Numbered from the stretch's first letter, positions 50,328 through 59,503 are shown. The stretch: DNA of 64,000 bases from Roseofilum acuticapitatum BLCC-M154 (GCF_030068475.1 NZ_JAQOSP010000116.1:124001-188000); one strand, 5' to 3'. The notes: generated from the sequence alone by a model not told the origin. Numbers and translations are program-made.

Positions 50328-51932
50328 TTGTCTATCCCCCTGGATGAAGAACAGCTTCTATTCTCCCCGGTATCGCCCGAAAGCAATGCTATACCGGTCA
50401 TTTTCGCCTTTCCGAATAGCTATAGTATTGGCATCACCAGTTTAGGCTATCAAGTGATTTGGTCGCAGTTGTGTAGGCGATCGGATGTAGCGGTGAGTCG
50501 TTTATTTACCGATGGAGGGGAAAAACTGCCCCGACAGGCTGAATTGCTTGGTTTCTCGTTATCCTGGGAATTAGACTATGGCAATATTTTGGCTCTGCTC
50601 GACCAATTAGGTATACCGAGACGGAGTGAGGATCGCCAGGAGCATCATCCGTTAATTTTTGGAGGTGGGCCAGTTTTAACGGCTAATCCTGAACCCTTTG
50701 CAGACTTTTTCGATGTGATTTTATTGGGGGATGGGGAAGAGTTATTGGGGGAATTCATCGATCGCTATCAACAGGTGCGGCGTGCATCTAGGCGGGAGCA
50801 ATGGGTTTATCTAGCTCAGGGAGAAGGCATTTATGTGCCCAGTTTATATGAGGTAACCTACGAAAGTCCTATGGGGGAGATCGCCGCCATTACCCCCCTA
50901 GAGGATACCATTCCCGAACGGCCCAGCAAACAAACCTATCGCGGTAAAACCCTATTGGCTTCCAGAGTGGTTACCCCAAAAGCCGCCTGGGAAAACATTT
51001 ACATGGTGGAAGTCGTCAGGTCTTGCCCAGAACTCTGTCGATTTTGCCTAGCCAGTTATCTGACCTTACCCTTTCGGACAGCGAGTGTACAAGAAGGATT
51101 AATTCCGGCGATCGAACAAGGACTAAAATTCACCAACCGCCTAGGATTATTAGGCGCTTCCGTTACCCAACATCCTGAATTTAATGCCCTGCTCGATTAT
51201 CTCAGTCAACCGGAATATGACCAAGTGCGTCTAAGTCTAGCTTCTGTCCGCACCAATACCGTCACCGAAAAGCTTGCCCGCATTCTCAGTCAACGGGATA
51301 GCCGCTCAATCACCATCGCCATTGAAAGTGGATCGGAAAAATTGCGGGAAATTGTCAACAAGAAACTCGAACAACAGGAAATTATTCAAGCCGCCATTAA
51401 CGCCAAAGCTGGGGGACTCAAAGGGATTAAATTTTATGGCATGGTGGGCATTCCTAGAGAAGAAATTGAGGATTTAGAACCCACCTTAAACTTAATGCAA
51501 GACCTAAAAAAAGCCGCCCCTGGATTACGTTTAACTTTGGGATGTAGCACCTTTGTTCCTAAAGCCCATACCCCCTTTCAATGGTATGGCGTAAACCCTG
51601 AAGCCAAAAAACGCTTAAAACTGTTGCAAAAGGGTTTAGGAAAAATGGGTATAGAGTTTCGTCCAGAGAGTTATAATTGGTCAGTCATTCAAGCCCTGAT
51701 TTCTAGGGGCGATCGCCGCCTATCCCATATCCTAGAATTCACGCAAAACTCTGGAGATTCTCTAGGGAGTTATCGGCAAGCCTTTAAGCATTTTCAAGGA
51801 CAACTTCCCCCCTTAGAGGATTATGTCCATGAAAATTGGTCAACCCAGAGAATTTTACCCTGGCAACATATCCAAGGAACCCTATCCGCAGAAACCCTAA
51901 AACAACATTTAGCCATCAGTCAGAAGGTATAG
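50328..51932 (+). CDS. Radical SAM protein with B12-binding-like N-terminus
   Basis: A 534-residue enzyme. The N-terminal 180 residues are Rossmann-like as in B12-binding domains (FAFPNSYSIGITSLGYQV, LIFGGGPVLTANPEPFADFF), but the His of the DxHxxG cobalamin motif is not visible. The radical SAM core starts at SCPELCRFC (CxxxCxxC) around residue 237. Later features are TIAIESGSEKLRE and KFYGMVGIP. Substrate unknown; a methylthiotransferase/elongator-like reaction is possible. Starts at TTG with GAGGG upstream. Confidence 0.85.
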   Translation: MSIPLDEEQLLFSPVSPESNAIPVIFAFPNSYSIGITSLGYQVIWSQLCRRSDVAVSRLFTDGGEKLPRQAELLGFSLSWELDYGNILALLDQLGIPRRSEDRQEHHPLIFGGGPVLTANPEPFADFFDVILLGDGEELLGEFIDRYQQVRRASRREQWVYLAQGEGIYVPSLYEVTYESPMGEIAAITPLEDTIPERPSKQTYRGKTLLASRVVTPKAAWENIYMVEVVRSCPELCRFCLASYLTLPFRTASVQEGLIPAIEQGLKFTNRLGLLGASVTQHPEFNALLDYLSQPEYDQVRLSLASVRTNTVTEKLARILSQRDSRSITIAIESGSEKLREIVNKKLEQQEIIQAAINAKAGGLKGIKFYGMVGIPREEIEDLEPTLNLMQDLKKAAPGLRLTLGCSTFVPKAHTPFQWYGVNPEAKKRLKLLQKGLGKMGIEFRPESYNWSVIQALISRGDRRLSHILEFTQNSGDSLGSYRQAFKHFQGQLPPLEDYVHENWSTQRILPWQHIQGTLSAETLKQHLAISQKV

Positions 51933-52035
51933 AGCTGAAGTGCTGTATATCTGGGAAGAAGGGAGGATGACATCTCAGGAATCGGCTTGCTATGATGAGG
52001 TGATCTGAATTGATGCCGAATTTTCTCCACACAAC

Positions 52036-52446
52036 ATGAACAATCTATTCCTAACCCGCAAGGGTCTAAGTTTAAGTGCCTCTATTCTCCTGGGTTTACT
52101 CGCTAGTCTGATGCCCTTGCGTCAAGTCTTTGGCCAAACTCGTATGGCTCAACTCCGAGATTATTGCAATCAGGGTGAAAGCACCTATTTATTGGCAGAA
52201 ACTGAGAGTTTTTGGGTGAGTATTTGTGGTGGTGATGCCCCTTACACTTATGTGGGTGTCGATAAGCAGACGGGGGATAATATTCGCTTGAATTTGAGCG
52301 ATTATGATTCTAGCGGAGAGTATTTTGAAGCACGCAATGGTAACTATCTATATTATGTGATTTTCAACACGGCTAAGGGATCTTTTTTGGTGGTTGAAGA
52401 GAACGGTAAACAAATTTTGCAAGAACCGATTCAAAATTGGGAGTAG
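52036..52446 (+). CDS. Hypothetical secreted protein
   Basis: A 136-residue protein with a signal peptide (SLSASILLGLLASLMPL, cleavage likely after VFGQ near residue 34). The mature part is small, acidic, with two cysteines (DYCNQGE and SICGGD) that may form a disulfide, and alternating aromatic strands (YLYYVIFNTAKGSFLVVEEN). No named family recognised. Confidence 0.7.
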   Translation: MNNLFLTRKGLSLSASILLGLLASLMPLRQVFGQTRMAQLRDYCNQGESTYLLAETESFWVSICGGDAPYTYVGVDKQTGDNIRLNLSDYDSSGEYFEARNGNYLYYVIFNTAKGSFLVVEENGKQILQEPIQNWE

Positions 52447-52514
52447 GGTTCAGTAGGGGTGAAAAATTTTTCGCCCCTACTGTCTGATTATTCATTTGAA
52501 ATCATGATAAGATT

Positions 52515-52967
52515 ATGCTCAATTTTGAAAAATCGACTCTAATTAATGCACCAGTGACAAGGGTGTGGGAATTTCATGAACGCCCCGATATTTTAAGTCT
52601 GTTAACTCCCCCTTGGCAACCGGTGAAAGTGTTGCGTCGAGAGGGGGGGTTAGGTGTGGGAGCCATTACAGAATTTGAGATTCAATTGGGTTTTATTCCG
52701 ATTAAGTGGTTAGCTCGTCATACCGATTGTGTGCCCTATCAATATTTTGTCGATCGCCAAGTGGAAGGCCCTTGTCAGAGTTGGGTACATCGCCATGAGT
52801 TCACCCCGGAAGGCGATCGAACCCGCTTAACGGATACGATTCGGTTAGAATTGTTGGGAGGAGAGATAGCAGAATGGGTCTTAGGGGGCTTTGTGATTGA
52901 CCGACTCGAAGATATGTTTACTTATCGCCACCAAGTCACCCAACGGTATTGCCAAGGGAATTATTAA
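52515..52967 (+). CDS. SRPBCC (START/cyclase-dehydrase fold) family protein
   Basis: A 150-residue SRPBCC protein: the N-terminal strand FEKSTLINAPVTRVWEFHER, the grip sequence around DILSLLTPPWQPVKV, and the long C-terminal helix GGFVIDRLEDMFTYRHQVTQ. The fold binds hydrophobic ligands. Some cyanobacterial relatives lie beside NAD-dependent epimerase genes; no such gene is next to it here. Function is open. Confidence 0.82.
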   Translation: MLNFEKSTLINAPVTRVWEFHERPDILSLLTPPWQPVKVLRREGGLGVGAITEFEIQLGFIPIKWLARHTDCVPYQYFVDRQVEGPCQSWVHRHEFTPEGDRTRLTDTIRLELLGGEIAEWVLGGFVIDRLEDMFTYRHQVTQRYCQGNY

Positions 52968-52969
52968 AT

Positions 52970-52993
52970 TGTTCATTGTTCATTGTTCATTAC
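52970..52993. repeat. Heptamer repeat TTCATTG, about three copies
   Basis: Repeat units lie in the final codons and stop of scpB, giving its C-terminal residues MNNEQ. Confidence 0.75.
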
Positions 52994-53521
52994 TTCCGGC
53001 TCTGGTTCTTCCATGGCTTCGGAAGCAGCTAGACTTTCTTTCAGGGAGCTGAAGGGTTGGGGAAGGTCTTCGAGTTGGAAATATTGATGAAATTTAGAGG
53101 TAACTTGTAAGCGAAAGGTGCGATCGCCCATTTTTTTGCGTTTACGCACTAATCCTAATTCTACCAGTTCTCCCACATGCTGGTAAGCGCCACTGCCGCG
53201 CAAGTCTACTAACTCGGTTTGTAAGATAGAACCACTTAAGGCAATAGCGGCTAAAGTTCTGAGCGCACCGACTCCTAACTCCGCCGGAAGTAGGTTATGG
53301 GTTAAGTCTTGAAAGGATTCTCGCAATTGCAGACTATAGCCAGAGGGGGTTTCTAAAACCTCTAGGGCACTATCTCGATGAGCATAATCAGAAATTAGCT
53401 CAATTAGGGCTTCTTCGGTCTCTTCTTTGCTCGATTGGGCCAATTCAGCCAGGTCATTTAAGCGAACCGGTTGACCTTTTAAGTAGAGAATGGCTTCAAT
53501 TGTAGTGGCTAAACGGGGCAT
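52973..53521 (-). CDS. scpB: Segregation and condensation protein B
   Basis: A 182-residue ScpB, the accessory winged-helix dimer of the SMC-ScpAB condensin that organises the chromosome. The two winged-helix domains are visible: IEAILYLKGQPVRLNDLAEL and LPAELGVGALRTLAAIALSG, with the signature DLRGSGAYQHVGELVELGLV. The C-terminal 15 residues are low complexity and come partly from a heptamer repeat. Neither scpA nor smc is in the window. Confidence 0.92.
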   Translation of the reverse strand: MPRLATTIEAILYLKGQPVRLNDLAELAQSSKEETEEALIELISDYAHRDSALEVLETPSGYSLQLRESFQDLTHNLLPAELGVGALRTLAAIALSGSILQTELVDLRGSGAYQHVGELVELGLVRKRKKMGDRTFRLQVTSKFHQYFQLEDLPQPFSSLKESLAASEAMEEPEPEVMNNEQ

Positions 53522-53550
53522 AATGGGGGATTAAAGAACCTAGTAACCCT

Positions 53551-54402
53551 TTAGTCTAACTGTCTTCCGGTTAATTCGACAAAGATATCTTCTAAGTTGG
53601 AAGGGCGAACCATGAAACCGGTTTTATCGGGTTGCTGTTCGAGATAGTGGTTGGCTGCGGCTAAGTCGGGGAAAAAGAGATAGTCCCAGCGATCGCCTTT
53701 TTGTTTGACGACTAAGCCTTCTCCATGTTTTTGTCGCAATTCTTCTAGGGTTCCCAGTTCAATTAAATGTCCCCCATCCATAATGCCGATGCGATCGCAT
53801 AAATATTCCACTTCTTCCATATAATGGGTGGTCAGTAACATCGTCATTCCTTGCTCATTTAAGCCGCGAATAATTTCCCACAACCGCCGACGGGTTTGGG
53901 GATCTAAACCCACAGTCGGTTCATCTAGAAACAAGATTTCCGGTTCATGAAGCAGCGCTCTAGCAATTTGTAAACGCCGTTTCATCCCCCCAGAGAGCGT
54001 TTTTACCCGGTCTTGACGGCGATCGACTAATTCGACATACTCTAACCATTGATTAATTTTCTCTTGACGTATCCCATTGGGGATGTGATGTAAACGACCA
54101 TGAAATTCCATATTTTCCCATACGGTTAAATCGACATCGACGCTCGTTTGCTGCAATACTACACCGATTTTCCGTTTCACCTGCTGTCCCTGCTGCACTA
54201 CATTATACCCTGCCACCTCGATCTCACCGTCCGTGGGTCTAGTGAGAGTGGTCAACATGCGAATCGTAGTTGATTTTCCTGCGCCATTGGGGCCCAATAA
54301 ACCGAACATTTCCCCCGGTTGAATGGTAAAGGAGAGACGATCGACAACGGGAACTTGGTTATATACTTTACAAACGTTTTCCAGAGATACCGCAGCACCC
54401 AT
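53551..54402 (-). CDS. ABC transporter ATP-binding protein (DrrA-like)
   Basis: A 283-residue ATPase of the ABC-2/daunorubicin-type exporters. Walker A is GPNGAGKST, the signature LSGGMKRRLQIARALL, Walker B ILFLDEPTVGLD, and the H-loop LLTTHYMEE. A C-terminal extension ends in LEDIFVELTG as usual for this group. No permease gene is adjacent (scpB downstream, mntA upstream), so its membrane partner is elsewhere. Confidence 0.9.
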   Translation of the reverse strand: MGAAVSLENVCKVYNQVPVVDRLSFTIQPGEMFGLLGPNGAGKSTTIRMLTTLTRPTDGEIEVAGYNVVQQGQQVKRKIGVVLQQTSVDVDLTVWENMEFHGRLHHIPNGIRQEKINQWLEYVELVDRRQDRVKTLSGGMKRRLQIARALLHEPEILFLDEPTVGLDPQTRRRLWEIIRGLNEQGMTMLLTTHYMEEVEYLCDRIGIMDGGHLIELGTLEELRQKHGEGLVVKQKGDRWDYLFFPDLAAANHYLEQQPDKTGFMVRPSNLEDIFVELTGRQLD

Positions 54403-54541
54403 AGGGTTTTAGTGATAGGTTGAAAGGTGACTTAACAGATCTTAACGGTTTGTGGATGATGGCACAAGGGGCGATCGCTCACCAGTCTGAGCATGGCCAA
54501 GCACAGGTGCAACTCAAGATCTATGATTAAAGAAGGTTCTG

Positions 54542-54895
54542 ATGTCCCAAATGATGACTATTCACCCTAATATCGAGATCGATCGCGATCGCCTGCGGGC
54601 GCTGTGCCAGCAGTGGCAGATTATTGAGCTTGCTCTTTTTGGTTCAGTTTTGCGCGATGACTTCCGCCCCGATAGTGACGTTGACTTACTCGTTACTTGG
54701 CATGAACAAAGCCATTGGACATTACTCGATTTTGCCCAAATGCATGAAGACTTTGCTCAACTTCTAGATCGTCCGGTCGATCTAGTGAGCAAACGTGCTA
54801 TCGAAAGCAGTAACAACCCACTGCGCCGCGAGGCAATTTTGAACACAGCCCAACCCATTTATCAGAGAAATGGGTCTAAAACCCCGTCCTTCTAG
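54542..54895 (+). CDS. mntA: MntA-type minimal nucleotidyltransferase antitoxin
   Basis: A 117-residue MNT-domain protein. The active site GSVLRDDFRPDSDVDLLV (GSxxR then SDxDL) is complete. MntA proteins neutralise the HepT RNase by adding AMP groups. The natural end is about AILNTAQPIYQ; the last codons (RNGSKTPSF) are read from the left end of the inserted IS. The hepT partner survives only as a fragment at 56208 beyond the IS, so the toxin-antitoxin function is broken at this locus. Confidence 0.85.
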   Translation: MSQMMTIHPNIEIDRDRLRALCQQWQIIELALFGSVLRDDFRPDSDVDLLVTWHEQSHWTLLDFAQMHEDFAQLLDRPVDLVSKRAIESSNNPLRREAILNTAQPIYQRNGSKTPSF

Positions 54896-56200
54896 GACAG
54901 CTTTTCTTGCTTTCTAATATACCAGTCTTTCCTGTGTTACAAAATCTGTGGTATAATGTAAGAAGATTTCAACTAAGCTTTACTTCATGGAAAAAGCACA
55001 GAATTACCGATTTTACCCAACACCTGAACAAGAGTCGCTATTACGACGAACTTTAGGATGTGTAAGATTGGTTTACAACAAAGCTCTCCATGAAAGAACT
55101 CAAGCTTGGTATGAACGGCAAGAGAAAGTGGGTTACGGACAAACTTCTTCTATGTTAACCCTTTGGAAGAAGGAAGATGACTTAAGCTTCCTCAATGAGG
55201 TCAGTTCTGTTCCACTGCAACAAGGGTTAAGACATTTACAAACTGCTTTTGCCAACTTTTTTGCTAAACGGGCGAAATATCCCAATTTCAAGAAAAAACA
55301 TCAGGGCGGTAGCGCCGAATTCACTAAAGCTGCTTTTAAGTTCAAAGATGGTGAAATCTATTTAGCCAAATGTAAACAACCTTTACCTATTCGATGGTCT
55401 AGGCAAATTCCTGAAGGATGTCAGCCAACTTCGGTAACAGTGAAGCTCCACCCGTCAGGACGTTGGCATATTTCTATCCGGTTTGATGATCCGACCATCA
55501 AGCCTTTACCTGCTAATAATAAAGCAGTAGGGATTGACTTAGGTCTAAGTAGCTTGGTGATTACCAGTGATGGGGAAAAAATTCCTAACCCTAAACACCT
55601 GAAGAAACACTACCGTAAACTCAGGAGACTTCAAAAAAGTCTATCTCGTAAACAGAAAGACTCTAATAATCGGTACAAAGCCAGAGTTAAGTTAGCTAAA
55701 TCTCACTTAAAAATAACCGACACACGAAAAGACCATTTACACAAGATAACTACTCAACTAATTCGTGAAAACCAAACTATTGTAGTTGAAAACTTAGCTG
55801 TGAAAAACATGGTCAAGAATCGAAAATTGTCTCAAGCAATATCTGATGCAAGTTGGGGAGAGTTAACCCGTCAGTTGGAATATAAGTGCCAATGGTACGG
55901 TAGAAACTACATTAAAATTGATCGATGGTTCCCCAGCTCTAAGCGATGCAGTAATTGTGGACATATTGAAGAAAAAATGCCGTTAAATATTCGGGGATGG
56001 GATTGTCCTAAATGTGGAACACACCACGACCGAGATATTAACGCATCAAAAAATATTTTGGCGGCAGGGCTTGCCGTGTCAGTCTGTGGAGCGAGTGTAA
56101 GACCTGATCTGAGTAAATCAGTGAAGGCGGCTGCTATGAAACAGAAACCTAAATCGTGAGGTTTAGGAATCCCCTCGCCTTTAGGCAGGGGTTGGATGTC
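54866..56200 (+). mobile_element. IS605-superfamily element carrying only tnpB (IS1341-type)
   Basis: The left end has a hairpin GTCCT-TCT-AGGAC (54886-54898) and the right end CCCCTCGCCTTTAGGCAGGGG (56171-56191) followed by GGATGTCAA, both typical for IS200/IS605-superfamily ends that form hairpins instead of inverted repeats. The bases before the left end (CATTTAT) may be the target; the exact limits are uncertain. No tnpA is present, so movement would need help in trans. The element splits mntA from hepT. The right end probably gives the omega RNA used by TnpB. Confidence 0.8.
54987..56159 (+). CDS. tnpB: TnpB RNA-guided endonuclease of IS605-superfamily element
   Basis: A 390-residue TnpB. 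The split RuvC site is complete: Asp184 in VGIDLGLSSL, Glu268 in TIVVENLAVKNM and Asp350 in HDRDINASKN. A zinc ribbon with cysteines 321/324 (RCSNCG) and 340/343 (CPKCG) lies before the last motif. The N-terminal helix-turn-helix ENPxQE-type start reads NYRFYPTPEQESLLRRTLG. TnpB proteins, guided by RNA from the element's right end, cut DNA next to a short motif and help the element persist. Nothing suggests inactivation. Confidence 0.92.
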   Translation: MEKAQNYRFYPTPEQESLLRRTLGCVRLVYNKALHERTQAWYERQEKVGYGQTSSMLTLWKKEDDLSFLNEVSSVPLQQGLRHLQTAFANFFAKRAKYPNFKKKHQGGSAEFTKAAFKFKDGEIYLAKCKQPLPIRWSRQIPEGCQPTSVTVKLHPSGRWHISIRFDDPTIKPLPANNKAVGIDLGLSSLVITSDGEKIPNPKHLKKHYRKLRRLQKSLSRKQKDSNNRYKARVKLAKSHLKITDTRKDHLHKITTQLIRENQTIVVENLAVKNMVKNRKLSQAISDASWGELTRQLEYKCQWYGRNYIKIDRWFPSSKRCSNCGHIEEKMPLNIRGWDCPKCGTHHDRDINASKNILAAGLAVSVCGASVRPDLSKSVKAAAMKQKPKS

Positions 56201-56207
56201 AACAACA

Positions 56208-56267
56208 ATGCTCACCGATCGCGATCGCCAGTCTCTAGTCGATATCATCTACTACTCTACCACCTGA
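56208..56267 (+). pseudogene. hepT: hepT N-terminal fragment
   Basis: Nineteen codons, MLTDRDRQSLVDIIYYSTT, then a stop. The start resembles that of HepT (DUF86) toxins, which follow mntA in intact loci. The remainder is gone and the sequence runs directly into the 3' end of convergent txlA, so a deletion accompanied or followed the IS insertion. Confidence 0.6.
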
Positions 56268-56836
56268 GATCCATGGCTACGAGGATCAGAAACCCTGGTA
56301 ACTTGACGCTCTGCACCGGATTCCAAACTCGAAACTTTACCCACTGATCCAGCATCAGGAATGGGAACACCGGCGACTAGAGCCTCCAATTTATCTTGGA
56401 GAATAGGTTTAGGCAGTTCACCAATACTTTCAGCAATCGCCTCTCCCTGACGATCCAAAAACACAAAATGGGGAATCCCATCCACTCGATAAGTATCCAT
56501 TTCGGGTAACCACTTCGTATTATCCACATTCAGCATCACAAAATTGACCTGTTCCCCATAGCTCTCTCGCAGAGTCACCATATCGGGAACCATCGCCTGA
56601 CAACTCAAACACCAATTCGCATAAAACTCCATTAACGTGGGCTTCTCATTCCCTAGCGCCACCTCTAGCGGTGTAGCCGTTTCCGCCAACTCAGACAAAG
56701 AAGTAGAAGGACTCTGGGTTTGCAAGCCTAAAAACAATGCTACGCTCAAGGCGATCGCCGTTAACGCTACGATTAAATTACGGATGCGCGTCGCCATAGA
56801 TACTTGGCTATTCAAATCAGCAGAAGGTTCAGTCAT
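56252..56836 (-). CDS. txlA: Thioredoxin-like membrane protein TxlA/HCF164 type
   Basis: A 194-residue protein with one N-terminal membrane helix (about 20-38) and a thioredoxin domain. The redox motif is WCLSC (Cys76, Cys79) in FYANWCLSCQAM, and the cis-proline loop is VDGIPHFVFLD. The LSC variant and Glu/Asp-rich surface match TxlA, the cyanobacterial relative of plant HCF164, which hands electrons to lumenal targets in cytochrome assembly. The C-terminal tail (residues 165-194) is low complexity; its stop overlaps the hepT remnant. Confidence 0.88.
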   Translation of the reverse strand: MTEPSADLNSQVSMATRIRNLIVALTAIALSVALFLGLQTQSPSTSLSELAETATPLEVALGNEKPTLMEFYANWCLSCQAMVPDMVTLRESYGEQVNFVMLNVDNTKWLPEMDTYRVDGIPHFVFLDRQGEAIAESIGELPKPILQDKLEALVAGVPIPDAGSVGKVSSLESGAERQVTRVSDPRSHGSQVVE

Positions 56837-56943
56837 GGGTGGATAATCAGTAATTTAGTCGGTCATTTAATTGTTAATTGATTTATCCGTCCTTGTAAAC
56901 CGTCCTTCGAGGTCTCGATCCACCTCAAGCACTTGTTCAGCGA

Positions 56944-57126
56944 TCAAGAGTGACTAGAGAAGGCAGTTTGCTGTTCTAGGGATTGGGGAACAGAAAAAGT
57001 TGATTGAGGCACAGAATCTTGGACTTGCAGAAAATTAAGAGCCACAAATAGGAGGACAGGGAAGCTAAACCAGTTGATCCAATTCCAAATGGGGTGAATG
57101 TTGGAGCAGTATTTTTTAGCGTTCAT
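56944..57126 (-). CDS. Small single-helix membrane protein
   Basis: Sixty residues from the ATG at 57126, selected by an AGAGGA site upstream. A hydrophobic segment WFSFPVLLFVALNFLQV lies around 20-37; the tail is Ser/Gln-rich. Family unknown. Might be a subunit of a membrane complex; that is a guess. Confidence 0.5.
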   Translation of the reverse strand: MNAKKYCSNIHPIWNWINWFSFPVLLFVALNFLQVQDSVPQSTFSVPQSLEQQTAFSSHS

Positions 57127-57345
57127 GGAAGTTTCCTCTGTACGATCGGGGTATGAACCAATGTGAAAGGGGTGATAGGCTTTAGAATGCCATGGATAGG
57201 ATGAGAACTGGGTGAGGGCTGATGCCAATTTTAAAGAGGGTTGGGATCGATAATCGCAGGATGGAGGGATTTCGGTGGGGATGGAGTCTGGTTTGGAGTG
57301 CGGTGACGAAACTGGACTAGGGGGGCTTGATGGGAGATGTAGGAG

Positions 57346-57561
57346 TTAACTGGCGATCCAATAGAGGATAATTTGGGGTAGGTTAAGGATTTGTTGCCAA
57401 AGCTGGTTGGGATTGACTCCAAAGAGCAGTTGCAGGATGAGGACGATACCGGCAATGGTTAGGGCTGTACCAACGGTTAGTTTAACGATTTTCACGAGCC
57501 AGGTAAAGATGAGCCAGGAAATGATTAGGGCAGCGATGAGGAGAATGAGGTCGATGGGCAT
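57346..57561 (-). CDS. Small two-helix membrane protein
   Basis: Seventy-one residues, almost entirely hydrophobic: helix one LILLIAALIISWLIFTWLV and helix two ALTIAGIVLILQLLFGV, then NPNQLWQQILNLPQIILYW. Small proteins of this look occur next to other cyanobacterial genes; I give no function. The 220 bp between it and the gene at 56944-57126 hold nothing recognisable. It is divergent from recF, 46 bp apart. Confidence 0.6.
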   Translation of the reverse strand: MPIDLILLIAALIISWLIFTWLVKIVKLTVGTALTIAGIVLILQLLFGVNPNQLWQQILNLPQIILYWIAS

Positions 57562-57607
57562 GGGTTTACAGGACTTGGCGCTGTTCAGTAATCAGTAATC
57601 AGTCATA

Positions 57608-58753
57608 ATGTATTTGAAGCACCTCTATCTTAAGCAATTTCGCAATTATGTGGAGCAGGCGGTCAGTTTTCTCGCTCCGAAGGTGATTTTGGTGGGGGAT
57701 AATGCCCAGGGAAAGTCGAATTTGTTGGAGGCGGTGGAGCTACTCTCTACCCTACGATCGCATCGGGCGAAGAGCGATCGCGATTTGGTTTTTCAGTCCC
57801 CCGATCTTTCTCCCTCTATGGGTCAAGTGAGTGCTGTTTTGGAGCGCCAAACGGGAGAAATTGACCTGAAATTGGTGCTGCGAGCGAGTGGAAATCGCAC
57901 TTTAGTTTTAAATCAGGAGGTGCAGCGACGACGGCGAGATTTTTTGGGCGCACTCAATGTGGTGCAGTTCTCTAGCCTAGACCTCGATTTGGTGCGCGGA
58001 GCGCCGGAAACTCGACGCTTGTGGTTAGATACGCTCTTGACGCAATTGGAACCGGTTTACGATCCGATGTTGCGTCAATATCAGCAGGTTTTACGGCAAC
58101 GCAATGCCCTACTGCGGCAATTTCAAGAGGTCGAGGGGCGGGAAAATCCTCAAGAGTTAGCCCTCTGGGATGCCCAATTGGTGTCTATCGGGGTGCGTCT
58201 CATTCGCCGACGTTCTAGGGTCTTAGAGCGCCTTGCACCGATTGCCCAAGCTTGGCATGATAGTATCAGTGGTTCGACGGAAAAATTATCGATTCGTTAT
58301 AGTCCCAGTGTGTTTTGGGATGGGGATTCCCGATCGCCGGTAGAAGCTATAGAGAATGCATTTTTCCAGAAATTGACCGATCGGGCGATCGCCGAACGCG
58401 CTCAAGGAACCACATTAGTCGGCCCCCATCGAGATGAGGTAGACTTCTATATTAACGAGACTCCCGCCCGTCAGTATGGCTCCCAAGGGCAACAGCGAAC
58501 CTTAGTTTTAGCCTTGAAGTTAGCCGAATTAAAATTAATTTCTGAAGTCGTAGGAGAATCCCCTTTATTATTATTGGATGATGTCTTAGCCGAATTAGAC
58601 TTAACCCGCCAAAATCAGCTTTTAGAAGCGATCGCTGACCGATTCCAAACCCTAATTACGACTACCCACTTAAGTGCATTTGAGGCAAGTTGGTTACACT
58701 CCTCCCAGATCCTGCGGGTTCAAGCGGGTCATATTTACTCTCAGGGAGATTAA
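57608..58753 (+). CDS. recF: DNA replication/repair protein RecF
   Basis: A 381-residue SMC-like ATPase that helps load RecA at gaps. N-terminal LYLKQFRNYVEQ, Walker A GDNAQGKSNLLEAV, the DLDLVRGAPETRR segment, signature-containing GSQGQQRTLVLALKLAE and Walker B PLLLLDDVLAELD are present. Length is normal. Neither dnaA nor dnaN is nearby, in line with the scattered arrangement in cyanobacteria. Confidence 0.95.
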   Translation: MYLKHLYLKQFRNYVEQAVSFLAPKVILVGDNAQGKSNLLEAVELLSTLRSHRAKSDRDLVFQSPDLSPSMGQVSAVLERQTGEIDLKLVLRASGNRTLVLNQEVQRRRRDFLGALNVVQFSSLDLDLVRGAPETRRLWLDTLLTQLEPVYDPMLRQYQQVLRQRNALLRQFQEVEGRENPQELALWDAQLVSIGVRLIRRRSRVLERLAPIAQAWHDSISGSTEKLSIRYSPSVFWDGDSRSPVEAIENAFFQKLTDRAIAERAQGTTLVGPHRDEVDFYINETPARQYGSQGQQRTLVLALKLAELKLISEVVGESPLLLLDDVLAELDLTRQNQLLEAIADRFQTLITTTHLSAFEASWLHSSQILRVQAGHIYSQGD

Positions 58754-58879
58754 AATTTGTAGTCTAAGCTTGTATTGGCTAAAAATTCCAGTAAAATCAA
58801 GGAGATTTGTGCAAGCACCAAGTTATGAGTTGTCAGCACTCATAAGGCATCTATTTCACAGGAGTGTGAGAGGAAAACG

Positions 58880-59479
58880 ATGATGAACGATTCAGGACAA
58901 AGCAAAGATATGCGCGATCGCCTGGGAAATGTAGAGCAAATCCGCGATTTACTCTTTGGAGAACAGCAACGGGAACTCGATACCCGACTCGAAGCCTTAG
59001 AGAACATGATCAAGGATATCAAACAAGAGATGGGCGATCGTCTCAATCAGCTCAACGAGCAGTTCTCGACGGAACTGCGGTCTAATTCTTATGCCCTAGA
59101 GAAAAAAATTCAGTATGTGACCGTCACTCATACGGAAGACTTCACTGAATTAAAACAAGACCTCGATCGCACCCAGAAAAACTTTAATGAACAAATCAAA
59201 GGTTTGGATAAAACCTTACATAGTCAGACAGAAACTTTAGAGCAAAACATTCGCCATACCAAAGAATCTTTGCAAAAAGAGCTGCACTCTGTTACCGGAC
59301 AAATTCAAACCGAACTCGATAAATACATCAGTGGACTGCAAGAAAATAAAATCTCCCGCGATGAGTTTGCCGAAGTGCTATTTGATCTGTGCATGAAAGT
59401 TAAGAAAACCGATTTTATTCGGGAAATTGAAGGATCGGAAGTGAAGGCAGATTTGTTGTTACCGGAACAACATTCTTAA
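58880..59479 (+). CDS. Coiled-coil protein upstream of the OmpA-GTPase operon
   Basis: A 199-residue protein, charged and coiled-coil over most of its length (about 20-150, with heptads such as LEALENMIKDIKQEM and ELKQDLDRTQKNFNEQIKGL). The C-terminal 45 residues (SRDEFAEVLFDLCMKVKK) could be a small partner-binding domain. GAGAGGA precedes the start. It is 24 bp before the next gene, so it is probably part of the operon. No named family. Confidence 0.72.
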   Translation: MMNDSGQSKDMRDRLGNVEQIRDLLFGEQQRELDTRLEALENMIKDIKQEMGDRLNQLNEQFSTELRSNSYALEKKIQYVTVTHTEDFTELKQDLDRTQKNFNEQIKGLDKTLHSQTETLEQNIRHTKESLQKELHSVTGQIQTELDKYISGLQENKISRDEFAEVLFDLCMKVKKTDFIREIEGSEVKADLLLPEQHS

Positions 59480-59503
59480 AAAAAAGAGCGATCGGGGTGT
59501 ACC

